A stretch of 64,000 nucleotides of DNA from JAIVJG01 sp964236735. Its GTDB lineage: Bacteria > Acidobacteriota > Blastocatellia > Pyrinomonadales > Pyrinomonadaceae. Position 1 is the first letter of the stretch, and every line of letters begins with the position of its first letter. A program made the translations under genes and the position numbers. The DNA is taken from assembly GCA_964236735.1 (NCBI GenBank), contig CAXSFM010000008.1:62001-126000 (forward strand). The letters run 5' to 3'. This document shows, piece by piece, positions 8,019 to 17,019 of this stretch. The notes under the pieces are model-generated. The model was given only the letters and a program-made list of their open reading frames with translations. It searched no databases and was not told where the DNA came from.

Positions 8019-9146
8019 TTAGCCGAAGATGTCGCGGACTTTGTCCATCAGACCTTTGTCGCCAAGGTCTGTCTCCTCGACATCGGCGAGTTGCTCAAGG
8101 AGTTTGCGCTGCTCGCGCGTGAGTGTCGTCGGGGTGACGACTGTGACGGAGACGAAAAGTTCACCGCGTCCGCGCCCGCCGAGCACGGGCATTCCATGTC
8201 CCTTGAGGCGAAAGACCGTGCCGGTCTGCGTGCCCGCAGGCACTTTGAGTTGCTGCTGGCCTTCGAGCGTCGGCACGGTAATCTCCGCGCCGAGCGCGGC
8301 TTGCGCGAACGTCGTCGGCATCGAAGTGTAGAGATTGCTTCCCTGCCGCTCGAACCGCTCGTGCTCTTTGACGTGGATGACGACGTAGAGGTCGCCTGCC
8401 GGCCCGCCCTGCGTCCCGCCTTCGCCTTCACCTGTGATGCGAAGTCGCGAGCCTGTCTCGACGCCCGCAGGAATTTTTACTTCCAGACTCTTCTCGCGCT
8501 CGACGCGCCCGACGCCTTTGCACGTCTCGCATGGCGTCTTGATAATCCGCCCCGCGCCGCGACAGTGAGAGCAGGTGCGCGCCACAGAAAAGAATCCCTG
8601 CTTGTAGAGCACCTGCCCCGCGCCCGCACAGGTCGCGCAGGTTTCGGGGTGCGTCCCCGCTGCTGCGCCCGTGCCCTCGCACTTGTCGCAGGCTTCAAGT
8701 CGCGGGATACGAAAGTTTGCGGTCATCACAGCGGATGCTTCTTCGAGCGTCATCTCCAGATCGTAGCGCAAGTCCGAGCCGCGTTGCGCGGCTGACCTTC
8801 GCGTACCACCGCCGCTACTGCGTCCGCCGCCGAACATGTCGCTGAAGCCGAAGATGTCGCCGAGGATGTCTTCAAAGCCGCCGAAGCCGGCAGCGCCGCC
8901 CCAGTTGGCTCCCGCGCCCGACGACACGCCCGCGTGCCCGTAGCGGTCGTATCGCGCGCGCTGCTCCTTGTCGGAGAGTACGGCGTAGGATTCCGCAGCT
9001 TCTTTGAATTTTTCCTCAGCCGTATCGTCGCCGGGATTTTTGTCCGGGTGATAGCGCACGGCCAATTTGCGGTAAGCCGTCTTTAGCTCAACTTCCGTCG
9101 CCGTTTGGCTCACGCCAAGCACTTCGTAATAATCGCGTTTGCTCAT
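8019..9146 (-). CDS. dnaJ: Chaperone DnaJ (class A Hsp40)
   Basis: The protein is 375 residues with all class A parts. The J-domain (about 1-70) contains the HPD motif in YHPDKNPGD. A Gly/Phe-rich region (about 75-125) includes GFGGFEDILGDIFG. Four CxxCxGxG zinc repeats follow: CDKCEGTG, CATCAGAG, CSHCRGAG and CETCKGVG. Then come the two C-terminal substrate-binding domains. DnaJ delivers unfolded clients to DnaK and stimulates its ATPase. It is the last gene of the hrcA-grpE-dnaK-dnaJ operon, about 95 bases after dnaK. Confidence 0.96.
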   Translation of the reverse strand: MSKRDYYEVLGVSQTATEVELKTAYRKLAVRYHPDKNPGDDTAEEKFKEAAESYAVLSDKEQRARYDRYGHAGVSSGAGANWGGAAGFGGFEDILGDIFGFSDMFGGGRSSGGGTRRSAAQRGSDLRYDLEMTLEEASAVMTANFRIPRLEACDKCEGTGAAAGTHPETCATCAGAGQVLYKQGFFSVARTCSHCRGAGRIIKTPCETCKGVGRVEREKSLEVKIPAGVETGSRLRITGEGEGGTQGGPAGDLYVVIHVKEHERFERQGSNLYTSMPTTFAQAALGAEITVPTLEGQQQLKVPAGTQTGTVFRLKGHGMPVLGGRGRGELFVSVTVVTPTTLTREQRKLLEQLADVEETDLGDKGLMDKVRDIFG

Positions 9147-9241
9147 CTCTGTTATCGTAAATGGTAAATCGCGAATCGTAAAACGCTGAGGAGCAGACTC
9201 CCAGACGTTCGACGATTCGCGATGTATCAGCTTTTAAGTCT

Positions 9242-11104
9242 CTACAGTCTTTCGTTCGGGTCTTGCGACTCCGACTGGTTATTGCCCCCGCTGTTGCCGG
9301 ATGGATTGAGCATCGCGAGCGTAACCTGCGTGGCGAGACGCTCAACCGCTTCCAGCGCCTGTTGAATCTCGTCGGAGTCCTGCGACTTCAACGTCTCCTC
9401 GCTCTTCGCCAGCATTTGATAAGCCACCTGACGCTCATCCGGCGTCAGCGCGTTGCCATACTCTTTGAGCGTGCGTTGCGTGTTGCGAATCAGACTTTCG
9501 AGCTTGCCGCGCAGGCCGATAATTTCCTTGTGGCGTCGGTCTGTGTCGGCGGAGTTGGACGCTTCGAGAATCATCCGGTCAATCTCGTCAGACGAAAGGC
9601 CGGAGGTTGGCGTCACTTTCATCTGCTGTTTGCTGCCGCTCGTCTTATCCTGCGCCGAGACGTTGAGGATGCCGTTGGCGTCAACCTCGAACGTGACCTC
9701 GATCTGCGGCCCGCCGCGCGGCGACGTAGGGATGCCAACCAACTCGAATTTGCCGAGCGAGCGATTGCCCTGCGACAACTCGCGCTCGCCCTGCAAGACA
9801 TGAATCTCAACCGATGATTGATTATCCACCACCGTCGTAAACGTCTGGCTGTTGCGAAGCGGAATCGTCGAGTTGCGCTCGATAATCTTGGTGAAGAGTC
9901 CGCCGCGCGTCTCAAGACCGAGACTCAACGGCAGCACATCGAGCAACACGATGTCCTTCACGTCGCCCGTCAGCACGCCGCCCTGAATCGCCGCGCCCAT
10001 CGCGACGACTTCGTCCGGGTTAATCTCCGCCGAAGGCTCGCGCCCGAAAATTTCTTTAACCGTGCGCGCGATAATCGGCGAGCGCGTCTGACCGCCGACA
10101 AGCAGCACTTTGTCTATGTCTTTCTGTTGCAACTTGCCCGCGTCCCACAGAGCTTTCTGGCACGGCTCGACCGTCTGCTCGACGAGGTCGCTGATCAGAC
10201 TTTCAAAGACCTCGCGCGTCAAAGTCTTCGTGAAATGCTTGGGGCCGGAGGCGTCCGCCGCGATGAACGGCAGATTGATGTTCGTCTCATTGAGTGAAGA
10301 GAGGTCGCACTTGGCGCGCTCCGCCGCTTCTTTCAAGCGTTGCAGCGCGAGCCTGTCCTGCCGCAAATCAATTCCCGTCTCGGCGCGAAACTGCTCGACC
10401 ATCCAATTGATGATGCGCTCGTCGAAATCCTCTCCGCCGAGAAAAGTGTTGCCGGATGTCGAGAGCACTTCAAAAACGCCGTCGTTCAATTCGAGAATCG
10501 AGATGTCGAACGTGCCGCCGCCGAGATCATAGACGGCGATGCGCTCGGACTCGGAGCGTCCCATGCCGTAAGCCAGCGCGGCGGCGGTCGGCTCGTTGAT
10601 GATGCGCTCGATCTTGAGTCCGGCGATGCGTCCGGCGTCCTTCGTCGCCTGTCTCTGCGCGTCGTCGAAGTAGGCGGGGACGGTCACGATGGCATCGGTC
10701 ACGGCCTCGCCGAGAAAATCTTCGGCGGCGGCCTTGAGACGTTGCAAGAGAATGCCCGAAATCTCCTGCGGGCTGTAGAGGCGATCCTGCACCTTGATGC
10801 GAGCATCGCCGTTCGTGGCCTGCGAAATCTCGAAGGGCGAAGTCTCTCGCGCGCGCTCAACTTCCGGCGCGTCGTACTTGCGCCCGATGAGACGCTTGAC
10901 GGCATACACCGTGTTGGCAGCGTTCGTCACGGCCTGCCGTTTGGCGATCTGGCCGACGAGCCGCTCGCCTTTATCAGTGAAGCCGACGACGCTCGGAGTA
11001 GTGCGCCCGCCCTCTTTGTTTGGAACAATCTGCACCGCGCCGCCTTCGAGCACCGCGACGCAGCAATTCGTCGTTCCCAAATCTATTCCGACAATCTTTG
11101 CCAT
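9242..11104 (-). CDS. dnaK: Chaperone DnaK (Hsp70)
   Basis: The 620-residue protein has the Hsp70 ATPase motifs: VGIDLGTTNCCVAV (phosphate 1), IVTVPAYFDDAQRQATKDAG, IINEPTAAALAYG, AVYDLGGGTFDISIL (phosphate 2) and LVGGQTRSPII. The substrate domain follows with LLDVLPLSLGLETRGG (linker) and NSTIP. The lid is complete, but the tail ends SQDPNERL rather than in the acidic EEV-type tail seen in many DnaKs. It lies between grpE and dnaJ on the same strand. Expression is expected to be controlled by HrcA. Confidence 0.95.
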   Translation of the reverse strand: MAKIVGIDLGTTNCCVAVLEGGAVQIVPNKEGGRTTPSVVGFTDKGERLVGQIAKRQAVTNAANTVYAVKRLIGRKYDAPEVERARETSPFEISQATNGDARIKVQDRLYSPQEISGILLQRLKAAAEDFLGEAVTDAIVTVPAYFDDAQRQATKDAGRIAGLKIERIINEPTAAALAYGMGRSESERIAVYDLGGGTFDISILELNDGVFEVLSTSGNTFLGGEDFDERIINWMVEQFRAETGIDLRQDRLALQRLKEAAERAKCDLSSLNETNINLPFIAADASGPKHFTKTLTREVFESLISDLVEQTVEPCQKALWDAGKLQQKDIDKVLLVGGQTRSPIIARTVKEIFGREPSAEINPDEVVAMGAAIQGGVLTGDVKDIVLLDVLPLSLGLETRGGLFTKIIERNSTIPLRNSQTFTTVVDNQSSVEIHVLQGERELSQGNRSLGKFELVGIPTSPRGGPQIEVTFEVDANGILNVSAQDKTSGSKQQMKVTPTSGLSSDEIDRMILEASNSADTDRRHKEIIGLRGKLESLIRNTQRTLKEYGNALTPDERQVAYQMLAKSEETLKSQDSDEIQQALEAVERLATQVTLAMLNPSGNSGGNNQSESQDPNERL

Positions 11105-11107
11105 AAC

Positions 11108-11170
11108 TTTTAAGGGGTGTTGAGTGATGAGCGATGAGAGTTAGGAATTTTTTGACTCATCATTGATGGC
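11108..11170. repeat. Degenerate family B repeat between grpE and dnaK
   Basis: GTTGAGTGATGAGCGATGAG and TGACTCATCATTGATG form an imperfect palindrome of GAGTGATGA words, like the clearer copies at 15529, 33776 and 50264. Confidence 0.45.
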
Positions 11171-11176
11171 GCATCA

Positions 11177-12094
11177 CTATCTGGTTGAAACTTTAACCAT
11201 CGCGGGGCGCAGCAGTTTATCGCCGAGACGATAACCGCGCTGCATCTCGTGCGTCACAGTGTCGGGAGCGAACTCGTCCGTCTCCTGCGTGGCGACGGCT
11301 TCGTGGACGTGCGGGTCAAAAGGCTGGCCGACGGTCGGGATCGCTTCGACCCCTAACGCTTGGACGGCATCGTTCAACTGCTTGCGTATAAGTTCGATGC
11401 CATGCAGGAAATGGCGAAACTCTTCTGACTCTGTGGCCTCGACGGACGACTCGGCGGCCAGCGCGCGTTGTAAATTATCCATCACTGGAAACAGACGCTT
11501 GACCACATCGCCGACGACGCGGTGGTAGGTCTCGGCGCGCTCGCGCTCGACGCGCTTGCGGTAATTCTCGAAGTCGGCTTGACGGCGCGCGATGATGTCA
11601 ACGAGGTCTTGCCGCTCCGCCGTCAGCTTTCCCAACTCGCCTTCCACACGCCGCAATTCCGCGCGCGTCGCCAGGAGTTCGGCCACAGCAGGGCCGGCAG
11701 CGGGAGATGCTGCACGCAGAGAGCCGACTGCCTCATCGTCATCCTTTCGCGCATTCTTCAACTCATCGGAGTGCGCGACGGTCGTATCCTGCTCGTTCCT
11801 GTTTCTCGGCAACTCGGAAGGGTCTGGCCCGCCCGCCGCGTCCGCGTCGTCCGACTGCGCGCGGCCTTCCGGCGTATCCTGCTCCTCACCGCGATCAATG
11901 CGACGCTGAACTTCCGTCGTATCATCGTAAGAAGACGCGCGCCCGATCTCGTCCGGCGTCAGTTCGCCGCCGCCATCGCTCGCTCTCGTATCGGGCATCT
12001 GCACAGGCTCGTCCGGCTTGTCGCCATCCACGAAACGCACGGGAATACGCTTCGACGTTTGTTTATTCTTATCAGCCATGTTCGTTTGATTCAT
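11177..12094 (-). CDS. grpE: Nucleotide exchange factor GrpE with long acidic N-terminal extension
   Basis: The C-terminal ~160 residues are a full GrpE: a coiled-coil with ERQDLVDIIARRQADFENYR, then VMDNLQRALAAE, GIELIRKQL and the beta domain with the signature FDPHVHEAVATQETDEFAPD ending LRPAMVKVS. The first ~145 residues are low-complexity, rich in Asp, Glu, Arg and Ser, so the protein (305 residues) is much longer than the usual ~200. GrpE releases ADP from DnaK. A second in-frame start (MADKNK, 12079) is possible. It lies 64 bases after hrcA. Confidence 0.9.
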   Translation of the reverse strand: MNQTNMADKNKQTSKRIPVRFVDGDKPDEPVQMPDTRASDGGGELTPDEIGRASSYDDTTEVQRRIDRGEEQDTPEGRAQSDDADAAGGPDPSELPRNRNEQDTTVAHSDELKNARKDDDEAVGSLRAASPAAGPAVAELLATRAELRRVEGELGKLTAERQDLVDIIARRQADFENYRKRVERERAETYHRVVGDVVKRLFPVMDNLQRALAAESSVEATESEEFRHFLHGIELIRKQLNDAVQALGVEAIPTVGQPFDPHVHEAVATQETDEFAPDTVTHEMQRGYRLGDKLLRPAMVKVSTR

Positions 12095-12158
12095 CTATTC
12101 ATTCCGCAGAACTTAAAACCTTACCGCAACCAATCGGTTCATGCTGTGGCTGTTCACT

Positions 12159-13277
12159 TCACAGCCGCGTCACATCCTCGCTCATCATGCGCTCGACGAT
12201 TTGCGCGACGTAGTTAACGACGGCCATCGTCCGCGCGTATTCGATTCGCATCGGGCCGACGACGCCGAGCGTCCCTATCGCGCCCGCGTCGCCGATGCGA
12301 TAGGGAGCCGTGATGAGCGCGCAACTTTGCAGAGACGGCGCGTTGTTCTCGCGCCCGATCACGACATGCACGTCTGCGAAGACGGGGTCGCCCGCGATGC
12401 ACTCGTTCAGGATTTTGACGAGCCGCGATTTCGTCTCAAACGTGCGAAACAGTTCGCGCAAACGCTCGATGTCGCCGAAGTCCGGCTTCGAGAGAATGTT
12501 GGATGCGCCGTCAACGTACACGTCGCTCGTCGCCGTCTCTTCGCCCGCCAGACTCATCTCGCACAGCAGGACGGCGTTTCGCAAAAGCTGATCGTAGAGC
12601 GCCTTCTCTTCTCGCATCAACGCCAGAATCTCGTTGCGGATGGTCTGCAAGCTCTTACCGCTAAACTCCGTGTTGAGATAGCGCGCCGTGCGCTCAAGCT
12701 CATCCTGACTGAAAGGTTCGTCAACGTGGATGATCTTATTCTGTACGACGTGCGACGCGAACACGAGCACGACGAGGACGCGCCCGTCCGTCAGTTGCAG
12801 AAATTCAATATGCCGGAGACGGTTGTCTCCGAGCGGCGGCGACATGACGATGCCGACGTTCGCCGAGAGTTCTGAGAGAAGATGCGAAACTCTCTCCATC
12901 AAACGGTTGGGCGATGTGTTCGTCTCCGTTTGAGAGAGGCCGAGCGTGCGGTCAATGGCCGTCACATCGGCCTTCGAGAGCCGCGCGTCTCCGAGCAGAT
13001 GGTCAACGTAAAAACGATAGCCTTTGTCCGTCGGGACGCGACCGGCTGAAGTGTGCGGCTGCTCGACCAGTCCGGCCTCTTCCAGTTCGCCCATGACGTT
13101 GCGAATCGTGGCCGAACTCCAACTCGCCCCGCCCGCGAAACGCTCCGCAATGACGCGCGAACCGACCGGCTCGCCCGTCCGCAGATGTTCCTTGATGATC
13201 GCCGACAGCACGGCCTGCCCGCGCACGTCGGGCGTCCATTCCATCTGTTTCGTAGCTATCGAACCGCGTATTGCCAT
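12159..13277 (-). CDS. hrcA: Heat-inducible transcription repressor HrcA
   Basis: The 372-residue protein begins with the winged helix typical of HrcA (VLSAIIKEHLRTGEPVGSR, then ATIRNVMGELEEAGLVEQPH and TSAGRVPTDKGYRFYVD). It continues with the GAF-like domain and ends with GTLGVVGPMRIEYARTMAVV. HrcA represses heat-shock operons by binding CIRCE and is itself kept active by GroEL. It is the first gene of the operon with grpE, dnaK and dnaJ. I did not find a canonical CIRCE element upstream. Confidence 0.95.
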   Translation of the reverse strand: MAIRGSIATKQMEWTPDVRGQAVLSAIIKEHLRTGEPVGSRVIAERFAGGASWSSATIRNVMGELEEAGLVEQPHTSAGRVPTDKGYRFYVDHLLGDARLSKADVTAIDRTLGLSQTETNTSPNRLMERVSHLLSELSANVGIVMSPPLGDNRLRHIEFLQLTDGRVLVVLVFASHVVQNKIIHVDEPFSQDELERTARYLNTEFSGKSLQTIRNEILALMREEKALYDQLLRNAVLLCEMSLAGEETATSDVYVDGASNILSKPDFGDIERLRELFRTFETKSRLVKILNECIAGDPVFADVHVVIGRENNAPSLQSCALITAPYRIGDAGAIGTLGVVGPMRIEYARTMAVVNYVAQIVERMMSEDVTRL

Positions 13278-13845
13278 CTAATTTTGAGAACGTGCGTCGG
13301 GGCGGCAGGGATTATTTAAGAGACGGTGCGTGCCAGGAGTCGCACGCGCCCAATGTAACATTGTTGACAGACCACGCCACACCCTGTCAAGCGTTTATTT
13401 CACTGTGCCCGGCGGGAATTCTTGAATCCAGCGCGACCGGGGCTGCTTTTGAGTATAACGGATAGGAGAAAACGGACGCAAACCGTGCCTTCGCAAACTC
13501 ACTTTCATCAAGCGCTTTTCCGGCAGTCGTCAAAGTATTTCAAGATTTACTGCGAATTATCGCGCCCTTCATGGCTTCGATGCTCCCTCAAAAGCCGTCA
13601 ACTGTTGCAGAGACGACACTTGACGGCTACGCATGAAACCCTCATCGCCGCTCGGATGAGCTTCCTTTCCCTCATTTGCTGAAACTAAAAGGTGTTAGCG
13701 GCGCGGTTGAAAGTCCGATTTGACGACTCTTGTAGAAGACACTTACTATCGAACCACCTCGCCGGACATCAGCCCTTCTTGAACCGGAAGCCGCCTCGCC
13801 GCCTGACGATTGGATGACAGAAAGTTTGTTTTAGAGATTGAAGAT
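13278..13845. other. Divergent intergenic region (hrcA / SprT-like)
   Basis: No convincing gene is seen. Two hexamers resembling -35 boxes face each other as TTGACAG (13352-13358) and, on the minus strand, TTGACAGGG. The latter points toward hrcA, but a good -10 at standard spacing is missing. A palindromic GTGCG...CGCAC pair is near 13325-13345. A 9-base-pair hairpin is at 13593-13628. No CIRCE element (TTAGCACTC-N9-GAGTGCTAA) was seen. Confidence 0.35.
13593..13628. repeat. Short perfect hairpin
   Basis: AGCCGTCAA pairs exactly with TTGACGGCT across an 18-base loop. There is no T run, so it is not an obvious terminator. Confidence 0.4.
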
Positions 13846-14583
13846 ATGCCCGACTCTCAATCAATACCGCTCGGCACGCTCTACGTTGACGCCTTTCGTC
13901 AACTCGCGCCCAAGCAAGCCGTGCCCGAAGTGGACGTGCGCTATTATCCTTACGCCGGTCTCAACCATACTATCCGTCTGCGGACTGGGCGTGTCTATGT
14001 CCGACTCGCGGATGTTTTCAAGGACGCGCCCGTAGGCGTGCAACGCGCGCTCGCATACGTCCTTGTCGCCAAACTTTTACGCCGCCGTCCGCCCGCCGTG
14101 TGTGAAAAAATTTACCGCGACTATGCCTTCACGCCCGAAATGCTGCGCGCCTCAGACCTCGCGCGCCGGCATCGCGGGCGCAAGATGATCTCCGGCTCGC
14201 GCGGCAGCTATTACGACCTCGAACGCATGTTCGCGCGTCTCAATCGTCGCTACTTCGACAATCAACTCGAACAGCCGACGCTCACCTGGTCGCAAAGACG
14301 CACGCGCACCATCTTAGGGCATCACGACGGAGTCCACGACACCATCGTCATCAGCAAGACGCTTGATGCACCCGACATGCCGGAGTGGTTCGTCGAATAC
14401 ATCCTCTATCACGAGATGTTGCACATCAAACACCCGCCACGCATCATCAACGGCAGGCGTTATTACCACACGAAAGCATTTCGCACGGACGAGCAACGCT
14501 TTCCGCATTACGAAGCGGCGCAAGGCTGGCTCGACCGCGTCGTGCGCCAGCGACGGACGCTGCTGCGCGCACGCGCCGCCTGA
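13846..14583 (+). CDS. SprT-like zinc metallopeptidase
   Basis: The protein has 245 residues from ATG 13846 (TTG 13810 would add 12). The zinc-binding HExxH motif is in WFVEYILYHEMLHIKHPP. Upstream is a segment typical of SprT/DUF45-like proteins (YYDLERMFARLNRRYFDNQL), and downstream a region with HTKAFRTDEQRFPHYEAAQ that can supply the third zinc ligand. No signal peptide is seen, so it should be cytoplasmic. Relatives act in proteolysis of DNA-bound or damaged proteins, or are uncharacterised. The family is firm; the substrate is not. Confidence 0.75.
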   Translation: MPDSQSIPLGTLYVDAFRQLAPKQAVPEVDVRYYPYAGLNHTIRLRTGRVYVRLADVFKDAPVGVQRALAYVLVAKLLRRRPPAVCEKIYRDYAFTPEMLRASDLARRHRGRKMISGSRGSYYDLERMFARLNRRYFDNQLEQPTLTWSQRRTRTILGHHDGVHDTIVISKTLDAPDMPEWFVEYILYHEMLHIKHPPRIINGRRYYHTKAFRTDEQRFPHYEAAQGWLDRVVRQRRTLLRARAA

Positions 14584-14963
14584 GAAATTCGTCGTCAAAA
14601 TTTCTGGAAACTTTGCCCCCTTCATGTCGTTTAAGCGTGCAGGAAGGTAAGGCTCCTCCAAAAGAGCGGGTGGACATCAAGAGCGAACGTCATTCCCTCC
14701 GACGCGGCTCAGATGTTCATCCGCTCTTGAGGTTTTGAGCTGACGGATTTTATCCTCTCAAGCGTCGCTCTTTCACAAACATCTCTGACTCTCCGACAAA
14801 AACATATCGTCACCGTTCGCCGGCGAAATTAGCGGCTGGACAAAGCGCGGCGGCGGTCGCTAGACTACGCCGTTTGTGTTGGACGCCCTGACGCGCTCTG
14901 TAGCATCAACGGCATCAATCACAAATCAACTTTCAAAATCTTTTTGATTCGGAGTTTTCTCTT
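14584..14963. other. Intergenic region upstream of efp
   Basis: It contains the inverted repeat at 14662-14728 and otherwise nothing recognisable. GGAG lies 10 bases before the efp ATG. Confidence 0.4.
14662..14728. repeat. Inverted repeat with 16-base arms
   Basis: AAGAGCGGGTGGACAT and ATGTTCATCCGCTCTT are reverse complements at 14 of 16 positions, separated by about 35 bases. No T run follows directly. Confidence 0.5.
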
Positions 14964-15527
14964 ATGGCAATTTCCGCAACCCAGTTACGGCGCGGCATGG
15001 TGATTCTTTTCGAGGGCAAGCTGTGCAAGGTCGTTGACTTTCGACATCACACGCCCGGCAATCTACGCGCGATGGTGCAGACGAAACTACGCGATCTGCG
15101 GAGCGGCTCGTCTTTTGACCATCGCTTTCGCTCCAACGATACGATTGAGCGCGCCTCGCTCGAACAGCATGAGATGGAATACATGTACTCCGATGGCGCG
15201 CAGCATCACTTTATGAACACGGAGAACTACGAGCAGTCATCGCTCAATGATGAAGACCTCGGCGACATGGCGCAGTGGCTGACGCCCGGCCTCCGCATTC
15301 AGGCCGAATTCTACGAAGGCGCGCCCATCGGCGTCACGCTCCCGCCATCCATGGAACTGACCGTCACGCGCACCGATCCGACATTGAAGGGCGCAACCGT
15401 CTCAAACGTCAACAAGCCCGCGACGCTCGAGAACGGCGTCACCGTCTTAGTCCCTCCCTTCGTCAACGAAGGCGACCGCATCCGCGTTGACCCGACCGAA
15501 GGCCGCTACATCGAACGCGCCAAGTGA
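14964..15527 (+). CDS. efp: Elongation factor P (loop with Asn at the usual Lys position)
   Basis: This 187-residue protein has the three EF-P domains: an N-terminal KOW-like domain, YMYSDGAQHHFMNTENYEQ in domain II, and the C-terminal signature DPTLKGATVSNVNKPATLE plus GDRIRVDPTEGRYIERAK. EF-P enters the ribosomal E site and relieves stalling at polyproline. The domain I loop reads TPGNLRAM: N33 stands where E. coli has modified K34, and R35 lies two residues on. So it is neither a standard Lys nor a clear Pseudomonas-type Arg tip, and the modification is unknown. Confidence 0.94.
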   Translation: MAISATQLRRGMVILFEGKLCKVVDFRHHTPGNLRAMVQTKLRDLRSGSSFDHRFRSNDTIERASLEQHEMEYMYSDGAQHHFMNTENYEQSSLNDEDLGDMAQWLTPGLRIQAEFYEGAPIGVTLPPSMELTVTRTDPTLKGATVSNVNKPATLENGVTVLVPPFVNEGDRIRVDPTEGRYIERAK

Positions 15528-15528
15528 C

Positions 15529-15610
15529 AAGAGCAGTGGCGAGTGACAAGTGACGAGTGACAAGCAGGAAGTTGTCTTCAACTCATCACTCATCACTCAT
15601 CACTCATCAC
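15529..15610. repeat. Family B intergenic inverted repeat, copy 1
   Basis: GAGTGACAAGTGACGAGTGA on the left is answered by CATCACTCATCACTCATCAC on the right. It fills the whole spacer between efp and waaA. Confidence 0.7.
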
Positions 15611-15611
15611 T

Positions 15612-16961
15612 ATGTATTTCCTCTACAGCATCCTTCTCGCCGTCGGGGTGATCGCGCTGTTGCCGCGATTTCTTTTTGACGCGGCGCGACATGGAAAGTA
15701 TGCGGCGGGTTTCGGCGAGAGGATGGGCAAGCTACCCGCGTTTGAGAGCGGGGGACGCCCGGTCGTGTGGCTGCACTGCGTGTCGGTCGGTGAGACGCAG
15801 GCCGCGCGACCGCTGGCACACGCCATTATTAACGCTTACCCTCGACACGCGCTCGTCGTTTCCACTACGACGCTCACCGGCCAACAAGTCGCACGCGAAG
15901 CATTCGGCGAGACGGCGACGCTCGTTTTCTATTTCCCTTTCGACTGGGCTTGGAGCGTGCGTCGCGCTCTGCGCGCCATCAACCCTTCAATCGTGCTCGT
16001 GCTGGAGACGGAATTGTGGCCGCGTTTTTTGCGCGAGTGCCGTGCGCGGCGCGTGCCCGTCGCGCTCGTCAACGGGCGCATCTCGGAAAAATCTTTCCGT
16101 CGTTATAAGTCCATCAAGTTTTTCATCCGGCGCGTCGTCGGCGACCTGACACTAGCCGTGATGCAGACGGAGCAGGACGCCGGACGCATCCGCGCGCTGG
16201 GTGTCGCGCCCGAACGCATCAAAGTTTCCGGCAACGTGAAGTTTGATCTTGAAGATATAGACGCGACGCGCGCGTTGACGAACGAGTTAAGAGAAAGATT
16301 TCATTTCACGCCGGAGCGTCCGCTCATCGTCGCCGCCAGCACGCACGCGCCCGAAGAAAGCGTCTTGATTGAAGCGTTCAAACTCACGGCAGCAACAATG
16401 AGCGGAAGACGCCCGCGCCTGTTGCTCGCGCCGCGCCACCCGGAACGCTTCGCAGAAGTCGCGGCGCTTTTGGAATCATCCGGCCTCTCTTGGACACGTC
16501 GCACCGCGCCGCCGAGCGTGATGGACGCCACTTGTGATGTCATGCTCCTCGACTCCATCGGCGAACTGCGCGCTGCCTACCCGCTCGCCGAATTGGTTTT
16601 TGTTGGCGGAAGCATCGCGCCAACGGGCGGCCACAACGTCCTTGAGCCTGCTGCCGCCGCCAGGTGCATCATCACTGGAGCGCACACTTTCAACTTCAAA
16701 GCCGTCGTTAAATCTTTTCTCGAACTCGACGCGCTCGTCCAACTCCCTGCGCTCGACGCGACGCACGCGACGGATGCTCTCGCGCGCGTGATGACGGACT
16801 TGCTCGCGGACGACGCGCGAAGACGACGCTTGGGGTCGAACGCACGCGCCGCGCTCGATCAAAATCGTGGCGCGACGGCGCGCACAGTTGAAATGCTCGC
16901 GCCGCTTCTCGAACAAAGTTCAAACGTAAATGTTGACGCGGCAGCGGGAGATAAGTTCTGA
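15612..16961 (+). CDS. waaA: 3-deoxy-D-manno-octulosonic acid (Kdo) transferase
   Basis: The 449-residue GT30 glycosyltransferase starts with a membrane anchor (YFLYSILLAVGVIALLP). It continues with the conserved WLHCVSVGETQAARPL motif, FYFPFDWAWSVRRALRAINP and LVLETELWPRFLRECR, then VSGNVKFD. The C-terminal GT-B half has FVGGSIAPTGGHNVLEPA, which binds CMP-Kdo. It adds Kdo to lipid IVA at the inner membrane. lpxK follows 58 bases later, so lipid A assembly genes are paired here. This supports an LPS-bearing Gram-negative host. Confidence 0.95.
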   Translation: MYFLYSILLAVGVIALLPRFLFDAARHGKYAAGFGERMGKLPAFESGGRPVVWLHCVSVGETQAARPLAHAIINAYPRHALVVSTTTLTGQQVAREAFGETATLVFYFPFDWAWSVRRALRAINPSIVLVLETELWPRFLRECRARRVPVALVNGRISEKSFRRYKSIKFFIRRVVGDLTLAVMQTEQDAGRIRALGVAPERIKVSGNVKFDLEDIDATRALTNELRERFHFTPERPLIVAASTHAPEESVLIEAFKLTAATMSGRRPRLLLAPRHPERFAEVAALLESSGLSWTRRTAPPSVMDATCDVMLLDSIGELRAAYPLAELVFVGGSIAPTGGHNVLEPAAAARCIITGAHTFNFKAVVKSFLELDALVQLPALDATHATDALARVMTDLLADDARRRRLGSNARAALDQNRGATARTVEMLAPLLEQSSNVNVDAAAGDKF

Positions 16962-17019
16962 TTCCGCATCGTAAAATCCAGACCCATATTTCTGACAGAC
17001 GGCATTGACCAACGCCTTT

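Noticed and set aside
13278..13450. CIRCE operator upstream of hrcA
   Set aside because: No TTAGCACTC-N9-GAGTGCTAA element is visible; only a TTGACA-like box and a weak GTGCG/CGCAC pair.
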